DNA of 64,000 nucleotides. Source: Symbiodinium natans. Lineage: Eukaryota; Sar; Dinophyceae; Suessiales; Symbiodiniaceae. The position numbers and the translations under genes were made by a program. The notes beneath the pieces were generated by a model, which worked only from the letters and a program-made list of their open reading frames with translations, had not been told where the DNA came from and made no database searches. The stretch lies in NCBI GenBank assembly GCA_905221605.1, contig CAJNDS010002206.1, positions 355,226-419,225 of the forward strand, written 5' to 3'. Below, piece by piece: positions 19,501 through 24,779 of the stretch. Every line of letters begins with the position of its first letter. Positions within the stretch are counted from its first letter, which is position 1.

Positions 19501-20110
19501 TGCGGGCGGGCCATACGTTCAGGCCGCCCAAACGCTGCTTGGGTCTGGAGCAGCAGAGGATGTGATCTACATCCGGGCGTACAGCTTAGATTGCCCATCC
19601 TGCATCGAGGCAATCGAAGCGTCGCTTAGCAAGGGCGCAGGCGTTCGGATTGTCGCCGACATGGGACAATGCCACCGCACCAAACTGCAGTGGCAAGCGT
19701 TGAAACGCTTGGCGGCTGCAGGCGCCGAGGTGAAGGTGGGTTGCGGCTCATCCGTGCGCGACGCCTATGCTCGCGACGGCCGCGGGGCTAAAGTAGGTAC
19801 CGGTATCCAAGGGCTTCACCATGCCAAGGCCCTTTGCCTACTGCGGCCTGATGGCGCGGTGGTGCTGATTGGGAGCCTCAATTTTACCACAAGCAGCAAA
19901 GCCAATGCGGAGGCAGGGCTTAGGCTTGAGGTCGCCAAGACGCACCCGGTCGCGCAGTCCTACATCGAGGATTTCCAGAGGGTGTCGGCTGAGGCATTCT
20001 CCCTCGATGAGGCGGTCGCAAGGCGCCCTCAGTTGGAGCGAGCCAGTAGCTCCAACGTTGCTGGCAACGCCACTCGTGCCCCCAACACTGCTCCACAGGG
20101 TATCGAGTAG
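10592..20110 (+). CDS. ORF2 of the LTR element: integrase, methyltransferase-like, RT fingers/palm; continues open into the accessory unit
   Basis: This is a single open frame of 3172 codons in the -1 frame relative to ORF1. Its frame is open from 10541 (stop TAG at 10538-10540), so it overlaps ORF1 by about 48 nt; the listed first codon is GTG. I see no classical slippery heptamer, so frameshifting or reinitiation are both possible. Integrase comes first: a zinc-binding H…H…CLAC region (about 11371-11520), then a DDE core with Asp at 11588, Asp at 11687 and Glu at 11795. The second and third are 36 codons apart, which is canonical; the first two are only 33 apart, shorter than usual. A degenerate Rossmann/methyltransferase-like region follows (VLEVAWGDAVVSDAARRHGY, about 13010-13070). 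Then come the RT fingers and palm (14130-14660) with RRLVVDYRRVN, FVDAVSGFNQI, LTFGPINGPDDFNF and AYVDDLTV. Positions 14780-15361 look non-coding although open. Confidence 0.8.
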   Translation: MVQSDIVVHWSSVVNWHGHRHVVNEQCEVLWRSKGREVALDPSFGKLIALVGRVTQVIGWRATGEAASDPRRSTLQASRVLAQFSSSNEGVEGHWTAGAISRGKNANECKLKGRVLAFMGEEHKGPAVVLELVSHSPILCIWDHSSTKVKVEFKGGVPSLSLIAEEDESRREQLAVEARDAANISEFRVTGSLRTAWYEGQRRDPSLAGSIRKPEPPMEISGDGLLEREVTLRTGQTVVVPVVPNGAAGANGVTWRRACYNSVHCGVLGAHRSAEVTIKLLERAVWWPDLEKDVRTWVAKCLACIKGRSRPTKVEARAVKCGAETCWQEVSVDCEGPNREDREGHRYSLTYCVLRSRTIPSLIRSDRGPEFKNALMAELSAMLGTEWRFSAPLRPCELGANERVHQEVQKVLGAVVRQVGASLSEAWSDWLVVAEYVIDNTPGPHGYTPRDLERSWSLALPLEKDVLRDALQFEPISDWARSQFKQFSELAAAVREHWTRSSEARAKLANRHRRTVDLKPGDRVVWNAPRARSEGAGRVPWKPGLTGPWRVLEVKGHRLTLEPVSMESGGTSSARRGPMEAHAEDCILVPADADGAESREPVVFEDDGTGGDGSSRPSLGQQVQGDAKQVEFTLTRRGRDFVLRLGDRIAYRGVGGGPKVCRLGRVTQVDAARAQVGVHRYLPDASGVRVKWRLAFIAEDGALTLSEGTRPAHEAVSVREIISKIDLNRDGVLAAASARKLDKGAYSLQDRTLERASRASTGVLSIREALADLLVAEPRVLQPRASPESGTVESWFRQYFLGGVADVLEVAWGDAVVSDAARRHGYRVVPAFVQGKQAYGITWNLAAEEHLEAISGAVLRTEPKVLVIGLEGKNVPRAFLQLVVRCAQERTRAGAHVALHLQAQKGEWEPWRLEEWGALFGTLAEPRWPWAFVRADICQFARASGRGNLVESGALWLADFSLESVGLRCSRPDALGAVQHKHVGRAQADYNLVGAAFCASLQDLGLRGAEELCTAAVESFPATAGADGAAAAPQPSPVVPLPDVRSGEDLTPAERAELDKEVDKYAAEKEAFWRTKADAKDWDSVRADLEVYALAGEKVAEDPRRTEAYRDLVWSGLKIEPGPTRPGLTDADIAAVREVIRRKAAGFWVEDTTRTTVRKFAHDCIPTGPPVSSQPHSLRGESAQWVDDKLEEECKRGQLIRGSSAWGSAPFPTKEMPSYKRHRKRRLVVDYRRVNARIKRSTYYCRRGSDVLAAAVGSVWYTFVDAVSGFNQIRNTKRAREVLAIVARSGKYLPVGLTFGPINGPDDFNFVVDRAYAPGRGRRLKYTKEWIAYVDDLTVRTGRVIDGQFFTDAQAEGAVREACAKGAVAAPQSASSALEALGVRGAHNSKRANHDAARSDQNHPTRVLMLRMLGLFGCFCVQGGCFWGGPFPRSPVCGQKDFSSFVACSFVRLSRSQCFASRPRGSVQGRSRSLRSLKAQTLRKLPKPPPQRFKCVVEPRVGSPSPRSCLCTAPRCGSRPDRAGATDRSPGPSWSTTRPRCGPCPGRAGAAAYHYCTPAPCSGPCPGRSRARQVFLAHRRSSKAAGLSAAMGGGGSKGRGKSKSPGPKGRKGPPTIDDVQRMLVRCMRHGEAGCRGRFAPGGLYPVDELIEQLGITINQYNQAVAHDANQRKPRLDTSHAGFLRAFQGHSADCGHPMGFMMEGLSETAINDLIYRYGPAMWHGTDLHVVPSLIQNGLIPGGGPGGRLGVHYVLGHCPTQWEDGRRGFRRGSTCIVEVRLAVLRDAGVPIYAGADGVALTGQIRATGISRIWALPKGSPVYSVLIAELEVDRLIQHVDLRSLGDTSAGPHPPLGRGPKLGTVQASQAAAASSGAASSSTVVLAPAGRVMAAGAAQPVTPPKAAPKAKGRASGAPKTSIVPAKPKVYPRRNVPGPNVLEAEDSLEEEAAQEAEGVEEDSSSSDLPDTRAPQAAVKVKEDEEPAGGAQAESTEEGFLELGQSVVSSAKEYLARSEALLRAQKLQSKILEVAGTAMVKLEKITKREESLKTLRREGENRAAGEGADGEEVSDDGQDAPGGAGSSSSARPSGGGTVQSAPAPEEPRPNADGHYGCSAPGCGLAFESLVQYHLHQAACHGASLPPNLGISPSAPLDPFRQDWRGRLFRRGKDGEYGEVPMLRVIRYHKANGYDHSKVPLLKRGDRIQLEDGSHHIYGGSHPPGWLRDDPELDPAPESSGGGSTPKSEPTEEAEPGPPREAAPRGRALEPPTSDVQQRLAERRSKRDYSPDLVTPLDDLHAQEIDSFFAGDPAADSLDVILMRAEVRTESHLNVGREQKEPLVKEEQEEEAEVVKDEEVSVEMEAGTADEADDVALPANRAYVEGRFYPYGSWRCFFCEAINPVTEDQCLTTHAGGPNAGAPCDGRWINGIDIGWWEVDPQTAPEQWRRRFSAEELEEQQARADAARLLSDEELAEALQAAEEAQAAERAKKRERRQAEKAERDDHISEALRIAGWQCPNCYEWNLSFRQLCFRCSTPLRLAEVVSRGIPDPRRGEERDSGSESSQDELEYEILLANRAMDQETIQPLLRNKHKKRGGKRRREEATYGKGRDPWSAWADARGKGQGKPKGRGKSDAKGKPKGRGRYAWGAYAAGIVAALQPRPSTSWVPAFPCGSARPPPSVPLPPRTPFFLGRGLLNRLMHALNGNINGWWGLAAAASAPIALQLHRGAVHVVEDSMHAVATISADVVEEIGHGARRTVWVAGTAITLVVVILCSAVLWYVSRAVANRIAHLRHGNTAAPEARLSQLLGSEATFEVASTKKGVTHKVWVHLKEETAACGCRAYLAEGRCGHCDAAMDTARSLGFLHAAQRGAGPALTDSIRSTASEALAKGKVVLGLGNSEGCFSQLAAKSRGLSCFQGLAGRDLAAAPADGASAAHAQSGFVQRAATATVARTPSRRNKGPVPARSSPVKEAEFLAGGPYVQAAQTLLGSGAAEDVIYIRAYSLDCPSCIEAIEASLSKGAGVRIVADMGQCHRTKLQWQALKRLAAAGAEVKVGCGSSVRDAYARDGRGAKVGTGIQGLHHAKALCLLRPDGAVVLIGSLNFTTSSKANAEAGLRLEVAKTHPVAQSYIEDFQRVSAEAFSLDEAVARRPQLERASSSNVAGNATRAPNTAPQGIE
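14130..14660 (+). other. RT fingers/palm segment located downstream of integrase
   Basis: Ty3-type reverse transcriptase motifs 1 to 5 are present. The catalytic Asp of motif A is at 14384-14386 and the YVDD box is at 14588-14599. The similarity fades within about 25 residues after YVDD, at the point where the LGH-connection segment would be expected; that segment lies 6 kb upstream in ORF1. Confidence 0.85.
14780..15361 (+). other. Open but non-coding-looking spacer with three hairpin motif copies
   Basis: The translation here is rich in Cys, Arg, Pro and Ser, with no domain. Three copies of the GCGGGCC-GTGTCCT-GGCCGC type hairpin occur (about 15137-15162, 15211-15237, 15273-15297). The next ATG, at 15362, has a near-optimal GCCGCGATGG context. 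I infer a spacer or leader region for the accessory coding unit that happens to contain no stop in this frame. Confidence 0.45.
15362..20110 (+). CDS. Accessory protein of the LTR element: Tpt1/KptA-type 2'-phosphotransferase, zinc fingers, membrane segment, PLD-like domain
   Basis: This is an alternative internal start in the same frame (ATG 15362, context GCCGCGATGG), giving about 1582 residues. After a basic Gly/Lys N-terminus comes a Tpt1/KptA domain (about 15430-16050). It has CMRHGE, FLRAFQGHS, WHGT and GGRLGVHYV, so the Arg-His-Arg-Arg catalytic set known for NAD-dependent RNA 2'-phosphotransferases is all visible. Then come an Ala/Pro linker, a C2H2 finger (about 16917-16990), two CxxC…CxxC fingers (about 17750-17840 and 18120-18180; the second, CPNCYEWNLSFRQLCFRC, is RanBP2-like), and a charged coiled-coil (about 17920-18090). 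A Lys/Gly-rich basic stretch and a hydrophobic segment (AGTAITLVVVILCSAVLWYV, about 18855-18915) lead to a SWIM-like CGC…CGHC site (about 19087-19130). The end is a PLD-superfamily domain (about 19490-20000) with HAKALCLL and IGSLNFT. The position resembles that of env or accessory genes in retroviruses (inference). Confidence 0.7.
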   Translation: MGGGGSKGRGKSKSPGPKGRKGPPTIDDVQRMLVRCMRHGEAGCRGRFAPGGLYPVDELIEQLGITINQYNQAVAHDANQRKPRLDTSHAGFLRAFQGHSADCGHPMGFMMEGLSETAINDLIYRYGPAMWHGTDLHVVPSLIQNGLIPGGGPGGRLGVHYVLGHCPTQWEDGRRGFRRGSTCIVEVRLAVLRDAGVPIYAGADGVALTGQIRATGISRIWALPKGSPVYSVLIAELEVDRLIQHVDLRSLGDTSAGPHPPLGRGPKLGTVQASQAAAASSGAASSSTVVLAPAGRVMAAGAAQPVTPPKAAPKAKGRASGAPKTSIVPAKPKVYPRRNVPGPNVLEAEDSLEEEAAQEAEGVEEDSSSSDLPDTRAPQAAVKVKEDEEPAGGAQAESTEEGFLELGQSVVSSAKEYLARSEALLRAQKLQSKILEVAGTAMVKLEKITKREESLKTLRREGENRAAGEGADGEEVSDDGQDAPGGAGSSSSARPSGGGTVQSAPAPEEPRPNADGHYGCSAPGCGLAFESLVQYHLHQAACHGASLPPNLGISPSAPLDPFRQDWRGRLFRRGKDGEYGEVPMLRVIRYHKANGYDHSKVPLLKRGDRIQLEDGSHHIYGGSHPPGWLRDDPELDPAPESSGGGSTPKSEPTEEAEPGPPREAAPRGRALEPPTSDVQQRLAERRSKRDYSPDLVTPLDDLHAQEIDSFFAGDPAADSLDVILMRAEVRTESHLNVGREQKEPLVKEEQEEEAEVVKDEEVSVEMEAGTADEADDVALPANRAYVEGRFYPYGSWRCFFCEAINPVTEDQCLTTHAGGPNAGAPCDGRWINGIDIGWWEVDPQTAPEQWRRRFSAEELEEQQARADAARLLSDEELAEALQAAEEAQAAERAKKRERRQAEKAERDDHISEALRIAGWQCPNCYEWNLSFRQLCFRCSTPLRLAEVVSRGIPDPRRGEERDSGSESSQDELEYEILLANRAMDQETIQPLLRNKHKKRGGKRRREEATYGKGRDPWSAWADARGKGQGKPKGRGKSDAKGKPKGRGRYAWGAYAAGIVAALQPRPSTSWVPAFPCGSARPPPSVPLPPRTPFFLGRGLLNRLMHALNGNINGWWGLAAAASAPIALQLHRGAVHVVEDSMHAVATISADVVEEIGHGARRTVWVAGTAITLVVVILCSAVLWYVSRAVANRIAHLRHGNTAAPEARLSQLLGSEATFEVASTKKGVTHKVWVHLKEETAACGCRAYLAEGRCGHCDAAMDTARSLGFLHAAQRGAGPALTDSIRSTASEALAKGKVVLGLGNSEGCFSQLAAKSRGLSCFQGLAGRDLAAAPADGASAAHAQSGFVQRAATATVARTPSRRNKGPVPARSSPVKEAEFLAGGPYVQAAQTLLGSGAAEDVIYIRAYSLDCPSCIEAIEASLSKGAGVRIVADMGQCHRTKLQWQALKRLAAAGAEVKVGCGSSVRDAYARDGRGAKVGTGIQGLHHAKALCLLRPDGAVVLIGSLNFTTSSKANAEAGLRLEVAKTHPVAQSYIEDFQRVSAEAFSLDEAVARRPQLERASSSNVAGNATRAPNTAPQGIE

Positions 20111-20789
20111 GCTGCGGCCAGTCGGCGCGGCGTGGTATGCATCCACGCATTATCAGAGCAGGCGTTGCAGCACGGCACGTTGCTTCGCCAACCTTTTGCA
20201 TTTTCTTTTGCTTGACTGCGGGCGAAAAGCCGCGGCAGGTTGGAAACCTGCCCATTTTGCATTCCCCGCACCTTTCTCCTCCGCCCTGCCTGTGGCCCCT
20301 CGTGCTGAGGGTGCTCTTTTGCAGGTGCTGCGGACCGTGTCCTGGTCGCGGCAATGCGCTCGCCGAAGCGCGTGTGAGCTGCATTGCCTGCGGCACAAGC
20401 CATGTGCGCGGCTCTCGCTGAGTCTGGTAGCCCGTAGGGTAGTTCCGGATAGGTGAGTAGCCGTAGCCGTAGCTTAGGACCGGTAGTGTACAGTGTACCA
20501 TTTGTACCATAGCTTTGCACTAGCAGCACAAAGACCTGCCCAGTACTCTGGAGCCTCGCCTGTCTGCACAAAGGTGAGAGCTCGCGACTTGGGGTGGTTT
20601 AGGGTCGTGGAGGGTTGCTGTCGTCGTGCGTCCGTCCGGTAGTGCGGGCTGCCGCCCAAGCCGCATGCCAATGCTCATGATGTGCGGGCTCTACCAGAGT
20701 CGCACGCGACACCCTCACCCTACCCCATTTGCCGCGTTGCTGAAGTGCTTGACGCACTATGAGCTCTTGGTGAGCCGGAAGCCTCGGCT
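20111..20789 (+). other. 3' untranslated region of the LTR element
   Basis: There is no long plus-strand ORF between the ORF2 stop (TAG 20108-20110) and the polypurine tract. It contains one more copy of the dispersed hairpin motif (about 20329-20353). Confidence 0.6.
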
Positions 20790-20799
20790 GAGGGGCGAA
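20790..20799 (+). other. Polypurine tract
   Basis: A GAGGGGCGAA-like purine run (interrupted by one C) lies immediately upstream of the 3' LTR. This is the expected site for plus-strand priming in LTR retroelements. Confidence 0.6.
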
Positions 20800-21093
20800 T
20801 GTGAGCAGGTCAAAGCATGCATGGAGTGCTTGCTTAGTGCTAGTGCAGCTTGTTGTTTTCCCTTGCATGTGTAGTTTTGCAATTCGTAACAATGCCAATA
20901 TTTTGGCTCAAGTACCGAGCTTGTGCCTTTGAGCACGGTAGAGTCGTACAGTAGCTCCCAGGTTGCTGTGCGGTCCGACCGGACGCACTCAGGCGTAGCT
21001 GCACAAGTGCTTGGACTCACGAAGTCGTAAAACAGCGTGACCGGGCTGTGATTGCATTGGCTTAGTGCAAGTCCAGTGCTGGTCGACTTCACA
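20800..21093 (+). repeat. 3' LTR, 294 bp
   Basis: This matches 3867-4160 with five substitutions and has identical termini. Its spliced-leader-like 12-mer TTTTGGCTCAAG is at 20901-20912. Confidence 0.95.
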
Positions 21094-21397
21094 AGTAAGC
21101 AGTAGTAGCAGCGGTAGCAGTAGTAGCAGTAGTAGCAATAGTAGCAATAGTAGCAGTAGTAGCAGTAGTAGCAGTAGAAGCAGTAGTCGCGGTAGTAGCA
21201 GTAGTAGCAGTAGTAGCAGTAGTAGCAGTAGTAGCAGTAGTAGCAGTAGTAGCAGTAGTAGCAGTAGAAGCAGAAGAAGCAGTAGTAGCAGTAGCAGCAG
21301 TAGTAGCAGTAGTAAGAGTAGTAGCAGTAGTAGCAGTAGTAGCAGTAGTAGCAGTAGTAGCAGTAGTAGCAATAGTAGCAGTAGTAGCAGTACTAGC

Positions 21398-21429
<32 letters not shown>

Positions 21430-21493
21430 CAGCAGTACTAGTACTAGTAGTACTAGTAGTAATAGTAGTAGTAGTAGTAGTAGTAATAGTAGT

Positions 21494-21524
<31 letters not shown>

Positions 21525-21525
21525 A

Positions 21526-21557
<32 letters not shown>

Positions 21558-21609
21558 ATAGTAGTAGTGGTAGTAATAGAAGTAGTAGTAGAAGTGGTAG
21601 AAGTGGTAA

Positions 21610-21655
<46 letters not shown>

Positions 21656-21898
21656 TGTTGTTGTTGTTGTAGTCGTAGTAGAAGTTGTAGTAATTAGTCG
21701 TCGTTGTTGTTGTTGTAGTCGTAATAATAGTAATCGAAATCGTAGTCGAACTAGCAGTAGTAGCAGTAGCAGTAGTAGTAGCAGTAGTAATAGTTGTTGT
21801 TGTTGTAGCGGTAGTGGTAGTGGTAGTGGTAGTGGTAGTGGTAGTGGTAGTGGTAGTGGTAGTGGTAGTGGTAGTGGTAGTAGTGGTAGTGTAGCAGC

Positions 21899-21964
<66 letters not shown>

Positions 21965-21980
21965 CGTGGTAGTAGTCGTA

Positions 21981-22061
<81 letters not shown>

Positions 22062-22170
22062 TGGTAGTGGTAGTGGTAGTGGTAGTGGTAGTGGTAGTGG
22101 TAGTGGTAGTGGTAGCGGTAGTGGTAGTGGTAGCAGTAGCAGTAGTAGTAGTAATAATTAGTAGTAGTAA

Positions 22171-22250
<80 letters not shown>

Positions 22251-22251
22251 A

Positions 22252-22300
<49 letters not shown>

Positions 22301-22345
22301 TGTAGTAGTAGTTTTAGTAGTAATCGCAGCAGCAGCAGTAGTCTT
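21094..22345. repeat. AGT/AGC/GGT trinucleotide microsatellite, ~1.25 kb
   Basis: Uninterrupted trinucleotide repeats (AGC-AGT early, AGT in the middle, GGT-AGT blocks later) begin at the base after the 3' LTR. They yield long Ser, Val, Leu and Thr ORFs on both strands that are not genes. Confidence 0.97.
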
Positions 22346-22559
22346 TGGATGGAGAAGTTGGGTTGGATTGGGTTCTGAAGTGTTTCCCAATGAGTTGATG
22401 CATGCAGTGAAGACCCAATATGAGTCTAGGCTGAAGTCGGTCTTACTGTTGAGCAACAGCGTTCGACACGATGGATGCACATCCTGCACAGACGTTTGCA
22501 AGTCATGAGATACTCCATATTCCATGACTTCTTTCTTCTCATGTCGCAGCGAAATTTGA

Positions 22560-24060
22560 AATTTCCTTTCTTGTGAATTTAACTTTCCAACTAGTTCTCA
22601 CCCTCAAGATGTTGTGCGCCACGTCTGCGACAACTCCGGTCACACACCAAAATCAAACCAAGGTCCTGCTCTCCATCATACATTGGCAACAAAGCTCGAA
22701 TACGAACTCGCTCGAAACAGGAGTATCATTGGCTGCCAAGTACCTCTCATTAGGTCTCAACGCCTTCCGATCCCAGATCTGGAACTCATCCAAGTATTTT
22801 CGCAATCACTGTCACTGACGCTTCTGAGTCGATCAACCACCATCGGCTTGCATCATCCTTCTCCAGACTCTTGACTTGGTTGAAAGGGCAGTGAGAACAC
22901 AGCACAGTGAGGTTGAATCTACGAGCACGAGCTTTGACCTGAAGAGGAGCTCTCGAGCATTCGAATATGGTCTGATTTACTTCTTTTGATGAGGACTGCA
23001 GTTCTGGCTGAATTTCCGATTCGATGAAGACAACAGCGGCCTATGTTTGTCCCGAAGTGGGTGGTTTGACCTCACACACCGTGCTCGCACAGCTTCCTTC
23101 CCATTCACCACCTTTGGACCGATTACCCATGAGCCTCATCTGCTCCAACCACCTTCCAAGCTTTATGAGCAGTCATGCTCTGCAGCTCAGTTCGCCGGCC
23201 TTCCACAGTTTTATCCACATCCAATCCATCGATCTCAGACAGAATGCTAGTGGGTCTCGCTTGCCAAACTTGGGATCCACACAACTTCATGGACTTCTGG
23301 AAGGCGCTATTCTTGTTGAGCAAAATCGAATTGGTCACATGTACCAACTTCGACTCTCATCACTACCCACCATCTTCGTAGGACCTTGAGGCACATCGAG
23401 TCTTGGATCCAAAAAGATACGATTGATCAGCCGGAGAACTCGATTGGACTCATCTGGAACTGAGTTCACATCTGATGTCAAACTCTCTAAACGCTGAATC
23501 CACATCCATCTGAGGTCTGTTCTCTTCCAAGGTACAGCCTCATCCCCACCAGGAGTTTCTTCTCCTTCAAAGTATCCAGGCTCCATTGCTTCATCTGGAA
23601 TCCCACCATACGGCAAACTGGGATCCTCAAATTCATCCATATTGACGTCTACCACCTCTGTCGGAGGTGTCGGGGCACTTTACCTCTCTCCACCCTGGAG
23701 ATCTTATTGACTCTCATGGGTGATCTTCGGACGTTTCAGGGAGTGAAGGGTCACTTCCAGATTCCATCACGCTGCATCCTTTGAGCTTCTCGGACCCATA
23801 TCTGGACTTTCGGTTGTCTCTCCTCTTTCCAATCTTTGTCGTTGAGCCTTCAACCAGTCGTCATATCGCTTTCGACACTCAGCATTGTGGTTCGCCTTAC
23901 CTCTTTTCGGCCCACAAGCCGGACAATTCACCGTTTCTCCATGCTCTTTCACCCATGCAGCTGGAGGTCCTGCTTTGCTCATGTCTGTGGTCGGACCATC
24001 AGACACTCTGCCCTCAAAGGCCTTGTCTGTTTCACCTTCAATCCGATCAGCTTTGAGCAA
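22560..24060 (-). pseudogene. Decayed Ty1/copia retroelement fragment
   Basis: The minus strand carries broken frames of a copia polyprotein. Positions 23767-24060 encode NCPACGPKRGKANHNAECRK, a Cys/His knuckle (C-x2-C…H…C) resembling the linker between integrase and RT in dinoflagellate copia-like proteins. Positions 23123-23655 encode a linker and the N-terminal approach to RT (QVWQARPTSILSEIDGL…WKVV). No intact palm is present. Several frame breaks and stops make it non-functional. Confidence 0.5.
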
Positions 24061-24339
24061 ATGTTTATGCGCTTGATGGACTTCACTCGAAGTGCCTGGG
24101 ACATCTATCTACCATAGCACTCACAACATGGTGCAAGATATCGCAAAAGGGAGCACTGCATCGTCATTGGGATTGAGTACTACGACTCTCTCTCTTGAAG
24201 CGTTGAGGATGCTGTTAGCCATTGGATATTGCGACTTTGGATGTATCCACTGCCTTCTTGCATTCACCTCTTCCGAAAGGATCGAAAGCGATTATCCAAT
24301 TGCCAAAAGATGTTTCTGCGTGCAAGGACTATTATGTCC

Positions 24340-24775
24340 CGGCTTATATGATTTGGATCAGGCTATGAATGGTTTGAGGGTTGCCGCCAAGGCTTGGAAC
24401 TTGAAGCTGGCAACTGTGGTGAAGAAGGTTGGGTTGAAGCAATGCCCAATGGAAGTGTACGCGGATGCCAGTTGGGCACCCCAGGCTGCGCTAGGACGAA
24501 GATCAGTGTCAGGCATTGCCATCTTTTACAGAGGATGCTTGACAAAGGGAATTTCCCGCGTTCAAGGGTGTGTGTCGTGTCGTTGAGTTCCTGTGAAGCA
24601 GAGTTGAGAGCAATCTTGACTGCTGTGCAAGAGAGCGAGGGACTGGCAACTCTGATTGGCCAATTGGCAGAGTCAGAGGTCAAGATCCGGTTGCACACCG
24701 ACCTTCAGCAATGTTAAACCGAGGTCTGAGTAGACGAGTTCGTCACTTAGACATCGCTGTCTGCTATCTTCAGGA
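24340..24775 (+). pseudogene. Ty1/copia RT end and RNase H remnant (opposite strand to 22.5-24.06 kb)
   Basis: Plus-strand frames read LDQAMNGLRVAAKAW (end of copia RT), then EVYADASWAP…RRSVSGIAIF (start of RNase H). After a frame change come LSSCEAELRAILTAVQESEG and IRLHTD, and after a second change RRVRHLDIAVCYLQE (24729-24773). These are the usual consecutive copia RNase H landmarks, so this is one gene broken by at least two frameshifts. Confidence 0.65.
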
Positions 24776-24779
24776 AGGC

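Larger units (their letters stand above)
3867..21093 (+). mobile_element. 17.2-kb LTR retrotransposon with permuted pol and accessory genes
   Basis: The element is bounded by two 294-bp LTRs (3867-4160 and 20800-21093), both beginning TGTGA and ending TCACA. A polypurine tract precedes the 3' LTR. Two very long open frames fill the interior: 4449-10589, then the -1 frame from 10541 to 20110. The RT and RNase H are of Ty3/gypsy type, but the pol domains are in an unusual order (see ORF entries). No target-site duplication is visible: TATAT precedes the 5' LTR and AGTAA follows the 3' LTR. The flanks are two different microsatellites. The LTRs differ at 5 of 294 positions, so the insertion is young, or the two ends have been kept similar. 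Confidence 0.9.

Noticed and set aside
3862-21098. Target-site duplication of the LTR element
   Set aside because: The five bases on each side (TATAT, AGTAA) do not match, and no 4- to 6-bp alternative was found.
21065-22525. Poly-Ser, poly-Val, poly-Leu and poly-Thr ORFs
   Set aside because: These are translations of the AGT/AGC trinucleotide microsatellite.
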